Assembly: GCF_029167645.1 (NCBI RefSeq)
Contig: NZ_CP119147.1
Location: 310,001 to 374,000 of the forward strand
Direction: 5' to 3'
Origin: Streptomyces sp. AM 2-1-1
GTDB taxonomy: Bacteria > Actinomycetota > Actinomycetes > Streptomycetales > Streptomycetaceae
DNA: 64,000 bases
The position numbers and the translations under genes were made by a program. The notes under the pieces were generated by a model, which saw only the letters and a list, made by a program, of their open reading frames with translations, was not told the origin of the DNA and did not search any database. This document shows positions 22,229-30,048 of the stretch, one piece after another. Position 1 is the stretch's first letter. Each line of letters starts with the position of its first letter.

Positions 22229-22744
22229 CGGGTGGGGCGGGGGCCGATCGCCGGCCCCACGGCCCCACGGCCCACCGTCCCTTCGGAGCACGGGCGGTTC
22301 ACGCGGTCACGGTCACTCCACCGTCCCGGTCCCCGCCTCCCAGGGCTCCGAGGGCCTGCTCCCGTAGGCGCTCCACATCCAGCCGACGTCAGATGTGCCC
22401 GCGAAGACCTCCGGGGCGTCCGGGCCGGCTGCCACGGCGACCTCGGCGCACGGGTCCTGCTCCCCGTCCTCCGGTGATCATGATCCGGTGGCCGGTTGGT
22501 CGCAGGCCGGCGGCGCGGCGGGCGACCGGCCAGCGGCGTGCTCCCGCGCCGGCGCCGGGGCGCGGCAGGGCACGGAGCCGGCGGGGCCTCTTCCGTCGCC
22601 GGTTCGCCGAGGGGGATCACCGCGCCGACGACGAGCGGCTCTGTCTCGTCACCCCACCTACCGGCCGGCCCGTTCGCCTGCCGGCACGGGATGAGGGAAG
22701 CCGGCTGACCGCACGTGTCACTCGGCATGCCGTGCGACGATGCC
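22229..22744. other. Intergenic region between convergent genes
   Basis: 516 bp. Just after the redox-enzyme stop is a short hairpin (GGGGCCG/CGGCCCC near 22242-22260), which may terminate the operon. The remainder has open frames typical of GC-rich DNA but nothing recognisable. Confidence 0.4.
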
Positions 22745-24170
22745 CTACTGGTGGGAGATGACCTCCTGTGCCGCGGCTCGAATTTCTTCGAGCAGGACGG
22801 CCAGGTCGTCCTTCGTGGTGCCCGGGTGGAGGACGCAGGCGCGCAGGGCTGCGGCGTCCGAGATCCGCGTGCCGGTGAGGAAGACGTGCCCACGGCGCTG
22901 TACGGCGGCCGGGATCGCTCCGTTCAATGTTTCCGCGCGGTCCGCGGGGAGGTCCGGAGGGCGGTGGCGGAACGCGGTGACGGAAGTGGTCACCGGGGCG
23001 AGCAGCTCGAAGTCGTCGGAAGCTTCGATCAATTCGGCGAGCGTACGCGCGAGCATGGTCGTGCGGTTCACCAGGCAAATGATGCCGTTCCGGCCGAGAT
23101 GGGCGATGGTGGCCCACACGCGCAGGGCGCGGAACGGGCGGGTTTGTTCGGGGCCGTACTCGGAGAGCCAGCCGAGCTCTCCGGCATCTTCGTCCCGCAG
23201 GTAGGGAGGGACCATGCTGAAGGCGTCGCGCGGGGCGGCCGGTTCGCGGAAGAGGATGCAGCCGGCGTCTATGGGGACGCCGAGCCACTTGTGCGGGTCC
23301 AGAGCAAGGGAGTCCGCTTGTTCCAGGCCGGCGTAGTCCGGGGCCGCGTCCTCGGCGAGGATGCCGAGCGCGCCGTAGGCGCCGTCTATGTGAAACCACA
23401 ATCCGTGCTCTCGGGCGATCACGGCGATGTCGTCCAGGGGGTCGACGGCGCCGGTGTTGACCGTGCCCGTACTGGCGGCGACGAAGAACGGCCGCACCCC
23501 GGCTCGCTCGTCGGCAGCGATCAGACGTCGCAGCTCGCCGATGTCCATTGCGGAAGGACGAGTCGACCGGGACGGTGCGGATGTACCGGGTGCCGAGGCC
23601 GAGAAGTTCCGCGGCTTTGTGCAGGCAGCTGTGCGCCTCGGCGGACAAGTAGAGCGCCATCGGACGATGCCCGTACAGGCCGGTTTCGCGCACGTCGTGA
23701 CCCTGGGCGCCAAGGGCCCGGTGGCGGGCCGTGGCCAGTGCCGTGATGGTGGCCATGGAGGCTCCGCTGGTCAGCAGGCCGGCCCCCGGGGGGTGGGGAA
23801 ATCCCACCAGCTCAGCCAGCCACCGTACGGCGGTGCGCTCCAGCAGGACGCCGGTGTGGTCCCCGCCCGCGCAGCTGGGGTTCATGGCCGCGGCCAAGGG
23901 GGCCACCATGACGCCTGCGGGTGATGGCGGGGAGTTGACCCAGCCGAAGAACCGGGGGTGCCCGTTGCCCATGGGATACGGCAGGACCCGGTCGCGCACG
24001 TCGTCCAGCAGGTCCGCCAGCGGGCGGCCGTCGACGGGCAATGTCTGGCGGGCGAGCCATGTGCGGTCCTTCTCCGGCACTGGCTGCCACACCGGTCTCC
24101 CGGCAACGCCCCTCAGGTGATCGGCTGCGAGGTGCGCCGCCGAACGGGCCGCACTCCCCAGGTCATGCAT
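22745..24170 (-). pseudogene. PLP-dependent group II decarboxylase interrupted by a +1 frameshift
   Basis: Group II (aromatic-L-amino-acid/DABA-type) decarboxylase, about 474 residues when repaired, the normal family length. The first frame (24170 to about 23550) gives MHDLGSAARSAAHLAADHLR, then YPMGNGHPRFFGWVNSPPSP and TSGASMATITALATARH, ending RTVPVDSSFR. One extra base at 23549 shifts the frame; the continuation starts MDIGELRRLIAADERAG at 23548 and includes ASTGTVNTGAVDPL, WFHIDGAYGA and the PLP lysine in ALDPHKWLGVP. Each half is clean, so this is a recent mutation, a sequencing error or, less likely, a programmed shift. The substrate is unknown. The start overlaps the XRE-cupin stop by 8 bp. 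Confidence 0.85.
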
Positions 24171-24792
24171 CGTGCCCTCCTGACAGGCGGTGGGGCTGGG
24201 CTGCCGGGGCCAGTGTCATGGCCAGGTAGTACACGCACGCTTCGGCAGTGTCGTTGGCGAAAGCGTGTCGGCGGTTGCCGGGGAAATAGGCCGCGTCCCC
24301 GGCCTGGAGCCGGTGGGTCACGCCGTCGACGGTCAGGTGGAGGCACCCTTGTTCCACTGCGACGTACTCGTGCGATCCCGGCGCGTGCGGCGAGAACTCT
24401 CCCGCGTCCACGCCCGGTTCCAGGGTGGTGCGCATGAACTCGAATTCGATGTCCGGCAGGACCGGGGAGAGGATCCGCCGTTCCCATCCTGCGGGATCCC
24501 GGACCACGCGCTGCCGGTCACCGGCCAGCACCACGACTCCCGGGCGCACCGGTTCGTCCATCAGTCGAGCGATGGAGGTGCCCAGTGCGGTCGCCAGGCG
24601 GTCCAGAACCAGCACGCTCGGCGTCTTCGCACCGCGTTCCACCTCGGACACCATGCTCTGGCTCACGCCGCTCAGCTTGGCGAGCCGTTCCAGGCTGATG
24701 TGTCGAGCCTGTCGCTCCCCCCGGATCCTGGCCCCCAGCTCGGACATGGACAGACCGCTGGAGAACGTGCTGGAGTCATCCATGCCCTCCAC
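24163..24792 (-). CDS. XRE-cupin transcriptional regulator
   Basis: A regulator of about 209 residues: an N-terminal XRE helix-turn-helix (LGARIRGERQARHISLERLAKLSGVSQSMVSEVERGAKTPSVLVLDRLATALG, about 20-72) and a C-terminal cupin (HAPGSHEYVAVEQGCLHLTVDG and AGDAAYFPGNRRHAFAN). Such proteins sense small molecules and control amino-acid or polyamine metabolism. It overlaps the decarboxylase gene and probably regulates it. The start is either GTG 24792 or ATG 24783. TATAGT at 24789-24794 on the minus strand would put transcription start at about the ATG, suggesting a leaderless mRNA. The sequence CCACTAT is repeated 20 bp apart here (24789, 24809) and may be the operator. Confidence 0.87.
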   Translation of the reverse strand: MEGMDDSSTFSSGLSMSELGARIRGERQARHISLERLAKLSGVSQSMVSEVERGAKTPSVLVLDRLATALGTSIARLMDEPVRPGVVVLAGDRQRVVRDPAGWERRILSPVLPDIEFEFMRTTLEPGVDAGEFSPHAPGSHEYVAVEQGCLHLTVDGVTHRLQAGDAAYFPGNRRHAFANDTAEACVYYLAMTLAPAAQPHRLSGGHDA

Positions 24793-25039
24793 TATAGCGA
24801 AGCTTGGCCACTATCGTGTGGATCAGGCTGTCCCAGGGGCCCTGAACGGGCGGAACGAGCCACCGTCAGACACGTCGGGTGCTGCTCGGTGGCGCCGGTG
24901 CAGTGCACCGGTCGCCTTCCCCGTTGCGGCGTCCGGAGCGACGGAGCAGGCGGCGGTGCCGGCGTGGACGCAGCCGTCGGTCCGGCGTTCGGGTGGGCAC
25001 ACCGGGTCGGCCGCGTCGGCCGGGCGAGGAGACGCCGGG

Positions 25040-25681
25040 TCAGTCTCTCGTGCGGCGGCGCAACCGTTGGGTGACTGCACGTTGGGTCAGGGGTCCGAGC
25101 CCTTCCAACGCCTGAGCGAGGACGGCGAGCTGTTCGAGCGCGTCCAGGGCACGGGCGGCCCCCTCGGGGTCGACGCCCTCGTACAATTCCATGCCGATGA
25201 AGGAGGCGGCCGTGGCACGGGCCAGCCCCGCGGAGTCGGCGAAGGCGTCCAGGGGCGTGGCGGCCAGCAACCGGGTCAGGACGGCCTCCAGCTCCTTGAT
25301 CCACAGTGCGAGCCCGGCGGAGGTCGCGGCCGCGAGGGCGGGCACGGTCTGGCCGGCGGCCAGCAGCTGGCCGAGGACGGCCACCTGGCCGGCGGCCCGT
25401 TCCTCGGCATGCATCGCGCGGGCGAAGGCGAGGAGTTCCGTGAGGGAGTTCAGAGCGGCGAGTGGCTCACGGTAGCGGGAGACGCGCTGCTCGGCGCCGT
25501 GCACGCAGGCAGCGGCGAGGAGCTCGTCGACGGAACCGAAGTGGTAAAAGATCAGCGCCTGGTTGACCCCGGCGGTGGCCGCGATCGAGCGGGCCGAGGT
25601 CTTGGCGACGCCCTGTTCGACCAGCGTACGCAGGGCGCCTTCGAGGAGTTTGAGGCGGGTGGCCCCGCCGGACGCGCTCAC
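25040..25681 (-). CDS. TetR family regulator
   Basis: A 213-residue repressor. The N-terminal helix-turn-helix is TRLKLLEGALRTLVEQGVAKTSARSIAATAGVNQALIFYHFGSVDELLAAA (about residues 8-58), followed by an all-helical ligand domain. The GTG start at 25681 overlaps the DUF4166 stop (GTGA), so it is the last gene of a three-gene operon with DUF4166 and SRPBCC. The operon promoter carries two palindromes of TetR type (27069-27118), so autoregulation is likely. The ligand is probably lipid- or steroid-like, given the SRPBCC partner, but that is inference. Confidence 0.9.
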   Translation of the reverse strand: MSASGGATRLKLLEGALRTLVEQGVAKTSARSIAATAGVNQALIFYHFGSVDELLAAACVHGAEQRVSRYREPLAALNSLTELLAFARAMHAEERAAGQVAVLGQLLAAGQTVPALAAATSAGLALWIKELEAVLTRLLAATPLDAFADSAGLARATAASFIGMELYEGVDPEGAARALDALEQLAVLAQALEGLGPLTQRAVTQRLRRRTRD

Positions 25682-26355
25682 GCGCGGGCCTCCTCGCGGA
25701 CAGGCCGCAGCCCGGCCCGGAGTCCGCTCGCCGCGTCGACGTACCCCGCGGTGAAGGAGCCCTCGTAGCCGAAGAGGAAGCCGAAATGCCGGTTCGTCAC
25801 CCGCACCCGGATCCGGAAGCGGCCGGTGCTCTCGTCGAACGACTCACGGACCTCGGCTTCGCCTCCGATCAGGGACGGAACGCGTACGTCGACCAATCCC
25901 TCGCGGAAGCGGTGCTCACCGGAGCGGATGAGAAGCGAGCCATCGGGTTCGGCGCTCATGTGGAGGTCGCTGGCGAGGTGCTGGTGGGTACCGAGGTAGT
26001 CGAGGACGCAGTCGCGCTCGGGGTTGAAGACCATCGTGGCGTCAAAGCGGTGAGGGCCGTCGGGCAGCTGGAAGGTCCGCACGAAGGTGACGGTCTCACG
26101 GCCGAAGCTATCCGCGTAGGGGTAATTCTCGATGACGAAGGGCACACGGTGTCCCTGGCGCGGGACGAGGATGTTCCGCGTCCCGCCGAGCCGGAGGAAG
26201 GGCTTGACGAAAAAGGCACCGTGGTGGATCCGATCCATCGTCCCGCGTCCGACGCAGGCTTCGCCGCTGTCGAGCCCGACGGAGAAGCGCCGCCGGAGTT
26301 CGGGGTGCAGGCGGCCGAAGTCGGCGCCCATGTGGGTCTGGAAGATCGAGGTCAC
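25678..26355 (-). CDS. DUF4166 protein
   Basis: A 225-residue protein starting at GTG 26355 (VTSIFQTHMGADFGRLHPEL) in a GTGA overlap with the SRPBCC stop. Features: LHPELRRRFSVG, VKPFLRLGGTRNILVPRQGHRVPFVIENYPYADSFGRETVTFVRTFQLP, RFDATMVF and GLVDVRVPSLIGGEAEVRESFDE, which I recognise as DUF4166. The fold is probably a lipocalin/START-like beta barrel and the biochemical role is unknown. The tight coupling with an SRPBCC protein and TetR is recurrent in actinobacteria and suggests handling of a hydrophobic compound. Confidence 0.85.
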   Translation of the reverse strand: MTSIFQTHMGADFGRLHPELRRRFSVGLDSGEACVGRGTMDRIHHGAFFVKPFLRLGGTRNILVPRQGHRVPFVIENYPYADSFGRETVTFVRTFQLPDGPHRFDATMVFNPERDCVLDYLGTHQHLASDLHMSAEPDGSLLIRSGEHRFREGLVDVRVPSLIGGEAEVRESFDESTGRFRIRVRVTNRHFGFLFGYEGSFTAGYVDAASGLRAGLRPVREEARA

Positions 26356-27065
26356 GAAGGCTCCAGGGTGGCGAGCAGTCGGGGGGCGCGGATGCGCCCG
26401 GGAGGCGTGCGTCGACAGCGGCGTGCAGCGGGAGTGCCGGGCAGCGGAGGCAACAGGGCGACGAGGGCGGCGGTGCCCCCCGCGAGAGCGAGCGGGGCGA
26501 CGGGAGACGCGAACAGGACGGCGAGGACCAGGGCCAGGCGCAGGGCGCACTCGCCAAGAGCCCGGGCGAGGGCGACGCGCGGGTGGGTCCCGCGTTCGCA
26601 CCACAGTCGCAGCCGGTCGAAGGACCAGGCGGTCGCCCATCCCATGAGCGGCCGGAAGACCAGCCGGTCGGCAACGGCGCCGTACCGACCCCAGGCCGGG
26701 CGGTAGTGATAGCCGGTCAGGAAGCGGATGCCGGTGGGCCCGGGGACGTAGCGCCAGTAACCGCTCCCTTCGGCGAGCGGCGAGAGCGGGTGATCCGATG
26801 CGAAACGCAGTACCGAGACGCGTGCGCCGTCGGGCCGCTGCCGCTCCCCCGCGCTGACTCCGGTGCCGGCGATCCACAGGAAGGGAAGCACCCGGGTCGC
26901 GTAGCGGAAGCTCTGCGCCTCCCGCTCGGCGCGGGGCAGGTGAGAGATCGAGGTGAACCTCAGATCCCAGGACTGGTGCGCCACCGGGTCCTGAGTCCGC
27001 TCCCAGAGGACGTCCATGTCCACGTCGATCACCGTCTCCACGTACAACTCCACGGCCACCTCCAC
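26352..27065 (-). CDS. SRPBCC family protein with C-terminal membrane segment
   Basis: A 237-residue protein starting at GTG 27065. The SRPBCC part is ELYVETVIDVDMDVLWERTQDPVAHQSWDLRFTSISHLPRAE, with FRYATRVLPFLWIAGTG and GSGYWRYVPGPTGIRFLTGYHYRPAWG (to about residue 150). DRLVFRPLMGWATAWSFDRLRLWCERG then leads into a hydrophobic stretch, LALVLAVLFASPVAPLALAGGTAALVALLPPLPG (about 178-211), likely one or two membrane helices. It is the first gene of the operon; the two TetR operators lie directly upstream of its start. It may extract or bind a membrane lipid. Confidence 0.85.
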   Translation of the reverse strand: MEVAVELYVETVIDVDMDVLWERTQDPVAHQSWDLRFTSISHLPRAEREAQSFRYATRVLPFLWIAGTGVSAGERQRPDGARVSVLRFASDHPLSPLAEGSGYWRYVPGPTGIRFLTGYHYRPAWGRYGAVADRLVFRPLMGWATAWSFDRLRLWCERGTHPRVALARALGECALRLALVLAVLFASPVAPLALAGGTAALVALLPPLPGTPAARRCRRTPPGRIRAPRLLATLEPS

Positions 27066-27068
27066 AGT

Positions 27069-27118
27069 TTGAGCGTTCGCTCAAAACGAAAGATATCTCG
27101 ATTTGAGCGAACGCTCAA
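27069..27118. promoter_or_regulatory. Two TetR-type operators
   Basis: Two 16-bp palindromes, TTGAGCGTTCGCTCAA at 27069-27084 and TTGAGCGAACGCTCAA at 27103-27118, with centres 34 bp apart. They match the classic TetR-family pattern (TTGAGCG-NN-CGCTCAA) and lie within 60 bp upstream of the operon ending in a TetR gene. An AGATATCT patch lies between. Confidence 0.85.
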
Positions 27119-27513
27119 TAAGGTCGGTGGGCTGGTTCGGGCGTGCACGGAGAACGCCCTTGACCCATGACCGCGCTCGAATGCGACGGCACCCGCGGTC
27201 GGGTGTGGACGTCAGGGCGTGTGGCGAGAGCGCTGTTCGCGGTGCTCGGGAGCGGGCCCGAACACCACGATCAGGACGGCCGACACCACGGTCACCGGCC
27301 AGCCCGCGGGCACAACGGTGGGGGCACCGGTTCGATCAGCAGCCGGATCATCGTCCAGGGGCGAGTACCTACACCCTCACAACGGCCGGATCCTGTCACC
27401 GGCGATCCCCCATCCCCCACCTCCACACGTCGGCGAGATCGTGTGACACGTTCCGGGCACTCCTGAGTCGGGTGAACGGCCCGCCGAGAAGCGAGTGGCG
27501 AGTGGCCCGGATC
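27119..27513. other. Intergenic region, possible unstarted small membrane ORF
   Basis: 395 bp. On the minus strand an open frame from 27376 to the stop at 27212-27214 contains a hydrophobic segment (GWPVTVVSAVLIVVFGP) with a charged tail. It has no ATG or GTG start before that segment except an internal GTG, so it is not called. Nothing else was seen. Confidence 0.3.
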
Positions 27514-28350
27514 TCATCCCGGCCGACCGGTCCGGGTGACGCCGGCGGCGACGTAGCGGGCGAATTCCCAGGGGTCGTGCGACGAGAAGACCTCGATTCG
27601 GTCGCCGTGGTCATGGATCAGTTCGCGTAGACGGGCTTGCGTACCGAGTCGCAGATCGCGGGAGACCTGCGAACTGGTCTGAACGATGTCGAGCAGCGGG
27701 TGGACCTCCCTCGAGACCTCGAGCTCACGGTGGTAGTAGTACGCATCACCGCAGTGCAGGAGCCATCGCTCCCCGTCCCGGACGGCGATGCCCGTGTGGC
27801 CTTCCGTGTGGCCCCCCAACGGGATGAGTTTGATGTCGTGCGGCAGACCTTTCGGCTGCAGCGCGGAGAAACCGAACCACTCTTCGCCGGAGTCCGGGGC
27901 GGTGGGGTAGGTGACCCAGCGGGGTTCGTGCTTCCAGTGGGCCGGCCGGTAGCGGAAGCTGGGAGCCTGGGAGCGGGCCGCGTCGAGTTCGGACGCGAGG
28001 ACGTGCACATCGGCGCCGGGAAAGTCGGGCAGACCCCCGCTGTGGTCGACATCCAGGTGGGTCACGACGATGTGCCGCACGTCGGACGGCTTGTGGCCCA
28101 GTCGGGCTATCTGCCGGACGGCTGTCTCCTCCTCGTCGAGCGCCGGCTGCGCCATCGCCACCCAGTCCGCACCGAGGGTGCCGTGCGGATCCCGGACGTC
28201 GCCGAGGCCGAGGCCGGTTTCGACCAGCACGAGGCCGGCAGTGTCGGTCTCTATCAACAGGCAGTGGTTCACGGCAGCTGCGGGCTTCGGGCCGTCGTAG
28301 GTGGCTTCGATCGTCAGAACCGATCCGCAGTTCAAGTGGTGGATTTCCAT
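27514..28350 (-). CDS. Metallo-beta-lactamase fold hydrolase, AHL-lactonase-like
   Basis: A 278-residue zinc hydrolase. The metal motif is THLDVDHSGGLPDFPGA (H-x-D-x-D-H, about residue 108), a downstream His is in GGHTEGHTGIAVRDG, and Asp in LLHCGDAYY. Together these match the AttM/AiiA-like 'N-acyl homoserine lactonase family' branch. The real substrate could be another lactone or ester. The start is ATG 28350 (MEIHHLNCGSVLTIEA). It is divergent from a MerR gene, with an inverted repeat between them, so it is most likely MerR-controlled. Confidence 0.87.
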   Translation of the reverse strand: MEIHHLNCGSVLTIEATYDGPKPAAAVNHCLLIETDTAGLVLVETGLGLGDVRDPHGTLGADWVAMAQPALDEEETAVRQIARLGHKPSDVRHIVVTHLDVDHSGGLPDFPGADVHVLASELDAARSQAPSFRYRPAHWKHEPRWVTYPTAPDSGEEWFGFSALQPKGLPHDIKLIPLGGHTEGHTGIAVRDGERWLLHCGDAYYYHRELEVSREVHPLLDIVQTSSQVSRDLRLGTQARLRELIHDHGDRIEVFSSHDPWEFARYVAAGVTRTGRPG

Positions 28351-28365
28351 GCCGACTAGACTGCT

Positions 28366-28389
28366 ACTTGAACTGCGCTTCAAGTCAAG
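28366..28389. promoter_or_regulatory. MerR-type operator/promoter for the hydrolase
   Basis: ACTTGAA (28366-28372) and TTCAAGT (28379-28385) form a perfect inverted repeat with a 6-bp spacer. On the minus strand TTGACT (28389-28384) is a good -35 immediately before it, and the -10 would lie about 19 bp further on. This matches MerR activation of promoters with long spacers. Confidence 0.7.
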
Positions 28390-28397
28390 GAGGTTGA

Positions 28398-28856
28398 GTG
28401 GACGCATCACTGCTGGACATCGCCGAGGTGGCCGAGGTATCCGGGCTGGCGCCTTCGGCACTGCGCTTCTACGAGAAGAAGGGGCTGATCGCCGCTGCCG
28501 GCCGTAACGGGCTGCGCCGCACCTACACGCCGGAGGTACTGGAGCGGCTGGCACTGATCACCTGCGCGCGGAGCGCGGGGTTCTCGATCGCCGAGATCGG
28601 CCGGTTCGTGACCGCGCGACCCACCGACGCGGACCTGCGCGCACGGATGGCGGCCAGGGCACATGATCTCGACGAGCAGGTCGGCAGACTCACGCGGCTC
28701 CGCGACAGTCTCCGCCACGCGGCCGTCTGCGCCCACGAACCGATCGTCGAGTGCCCCGACTTCAAACGCGCCGTCGGTGACGTGTTCACACCGGCGGCCG
28801 ATCCGAGCGAGACCGGTCTCCTCGCCCCGGCGACGCGGGCTTCACAGGAGCGGTGA
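28398..28856 (+). CDS. MerR family regulator
   Basis: A 152-residue regulator starting at GTG 28398 behind AAGGAGG. The N-terminal DNA-binding domain is LLDIAEVAEVSGLAPSALRFYEKKGLIAAAGRNGLRRTYTPEVLERLALITCARSAGFSIAEIGRFV (residues 5-70), followed by a coiled-coil dimerisation helix (LDEQVGRLTRLRDSLRHAAVCAHEPIVECPDF). The two C-terminal cysteines, CAHEPIVEC, resemble the C-x7-C tail of SoxR-like or helix-turn-helix metal/redox sensors but lack the SoxR four-Cys cluster. It is divergent from the lactonase-like gene. Confidence 0.88.
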   Translation: MDASLLDIAEVAEVSGLAPSALRFYEKKGLIAAAGRNGLRRTYTPEVLERLALITCARSAGFSIAEIGRFVTARPTDADLRARMAARAHDLDEQVGRLTRLRDSLRHAAVCAHEPIVECPDFKRAVGDVFTPAADPSETGLLAPATRASQER

Positions 28857-28885
28857 CGGTGAGGGCCCTTCATCGTCACCGCTCC
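28847..28885 (+). terminator. Terminator overlapping the MerR stop codon
   Basis: A perfect 12-bp inverted repeat, GGAGCGGTGACG (28847-28858) and its complement (28874-28885), 15-nt loop. The upstream arm contains the TGA stop of the MerR gene. Confidence 0.7.
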
Positions 28886-29041
28886 GTGAAGGGGCGTGCT
28901 GCCCGCCGCCGGTGCGGCCGGGTCCCTGAAAGGGGCGTTCGGTACCCACCGACGGTGACGCAGGTGCCGGGGCCCGAAGATCATGAGGGCGGTGACCTCG
29001 GCCACGACACGGGAACTCGCTCCGACGCGGGGAGCCTTGCC

Positions 29042-29947
29042 TCAGGGGCGGGCCGCTCTCAGTTCTCGGATCAGGGCGCGGACGGAGACGCTGTGGGCCA
29101 TCTCCGCAGTGGTGACGTAGCCGACGGAACGGGTCGGGCGCTCGGGCCCGAGGTCGGTGACCTCGATCCCGTGCGGCGCCTCGTTCAGCGCGAGCGCCGG
29201 CATGATCGCCATACCGAGACCTCGGCTCACCAGGGACAGCACCGCTCCGTCGTCCTCGGTGAGTATGGTCGCCTCCGGGATCCACTCCTGTCCGGCCCAC
29301 CACCGGCGGGTGTAGGAGCCGCAGTTCTCGTGCCAGTCCACCAGCGGCAGGGAGCGTGGGGCGGGGTGGCCGACCGGGTGCACCAGTGAGTAGGGCTCCT
29401 CCATGAGTACATCGCCGACGAGCCCGGCGGGCACGGGTGAGGTGGCGCCGATCGTCGCGATGCCCACGTCCGCGCGGCCCTCGGCTACCTCGCCGGCGGT
29501 ACCCGCCCCCAGTTCACGGACGATACGCACCTCCGGCTCGATGCCGGGGTAACGGGCGGTGAGGCGCTTCAGGACGGGCGGCAGCAGGAAGAGGGCGGCG
29601 CTACGGAAGGCGGCGATGCGCAGCGGGCCGGTGACCGTGCCGCGCTCGGCGCCGCGGGCCTCCGAGGCGAGGTTGTCCAGGAGTCGCAGGACCCGGCGTG
29701 CATGGGCCGCGGCGACGGTACCGGCTGCGGTCGGCGTGGCACCCCTACGGCCCCGCTCGAAGAGGACCGCTCCGACCTTGCGTTCCATCCCGCGTACGGA
29801 GTGCGAGACGGCGGACTGGGTCAGTCCGAGCGCCTTGGCCGCGGCGGAGAACCCGCGCTCGTCGTCGACGGTCACGAGTATGCGGAGCTCGTGCGGGGCG
29901 AGATCACGGGCGGCAGTCGTCATGACCGCGGGGACTGCAGCTGTCAT
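29042..29947 (-). CDS. LysR family transcriptional regulator
   Basis: A LysR-type regulator of about 301 residues. The HTH is LAPHELRILVTVDDERGFSAAAKALGLTQSAVSHSVRGMERKVGAVLFERGRRGATPTAAGTV, followed by the PBP-like effector domain (VTGPLRIAAFRSAALFLLPPVLKRLTARYPGIEPEVRIVRE and so on). An internal ATG at 29923 (MTTAARDLAPHELRI) is an alternative start nearer the HTH. It is divergent from an NADP-dependent oxidoreductase gene, its likely target, and the intergenic region contains a T-N11-A type inverted repeat. Confidence 0.9.
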   Translation of the reverse strand: MTAAVPAVMTTAARDLAPHELRILVTVDDERGFSAAAKALGLTQSAVSHSVRGMERKVGAVLFERGRRGATPTAAGTVAAAHARRVLRLLDNLASEARGAERGTVTGPLRIAAFRSAALFLLPPVLKRLTARYPGIEPEVRIVRELGAGTAGEVAEGRADVGIATIGATSPVPAGLVGDVLMEEPYSLVHPVGHPAPRSLPLVDWHENCGSYTRRWWAGQEWIPEATILTEDDGAVLSLVSRGLGMAIMPALALNEAPHGIEVTDLGPERPTRSVGYVTTAEMAHSVSVRALIRELRAARP

Positions 29948-29978
29948 GGGGTGTCCCGTCTGCTTCTATGAGGACCCT

Positions 29979-30001
29979 TCATGGATCAGCTCGTTCCATG
30001 A
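29979..30001. promoter_or_regulatory. Putative LysR box
   Basis: TCATGGA (29979-29985) and TCCATGA (29995-30001) are a perfect 7-bp inverted repeat with a 9-bp spacer, fitting the LysR T-N11-A format, in the divergent region between the LysR gene and the oxidoreductase gene. Confidence 0.65.
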
Positions 30002-30048
30002 GCGCAACCCTCTCCCCGGTCTCCGCATTCCTCCGTACGGTCACCGTC

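Noticed and set aside
27212..27376. A 54-codon minus-strand frame with a hydrophobic segment
   Set aside because: It lacks any ATG or GTG start before the hydrophobic part and has no ribosome site.
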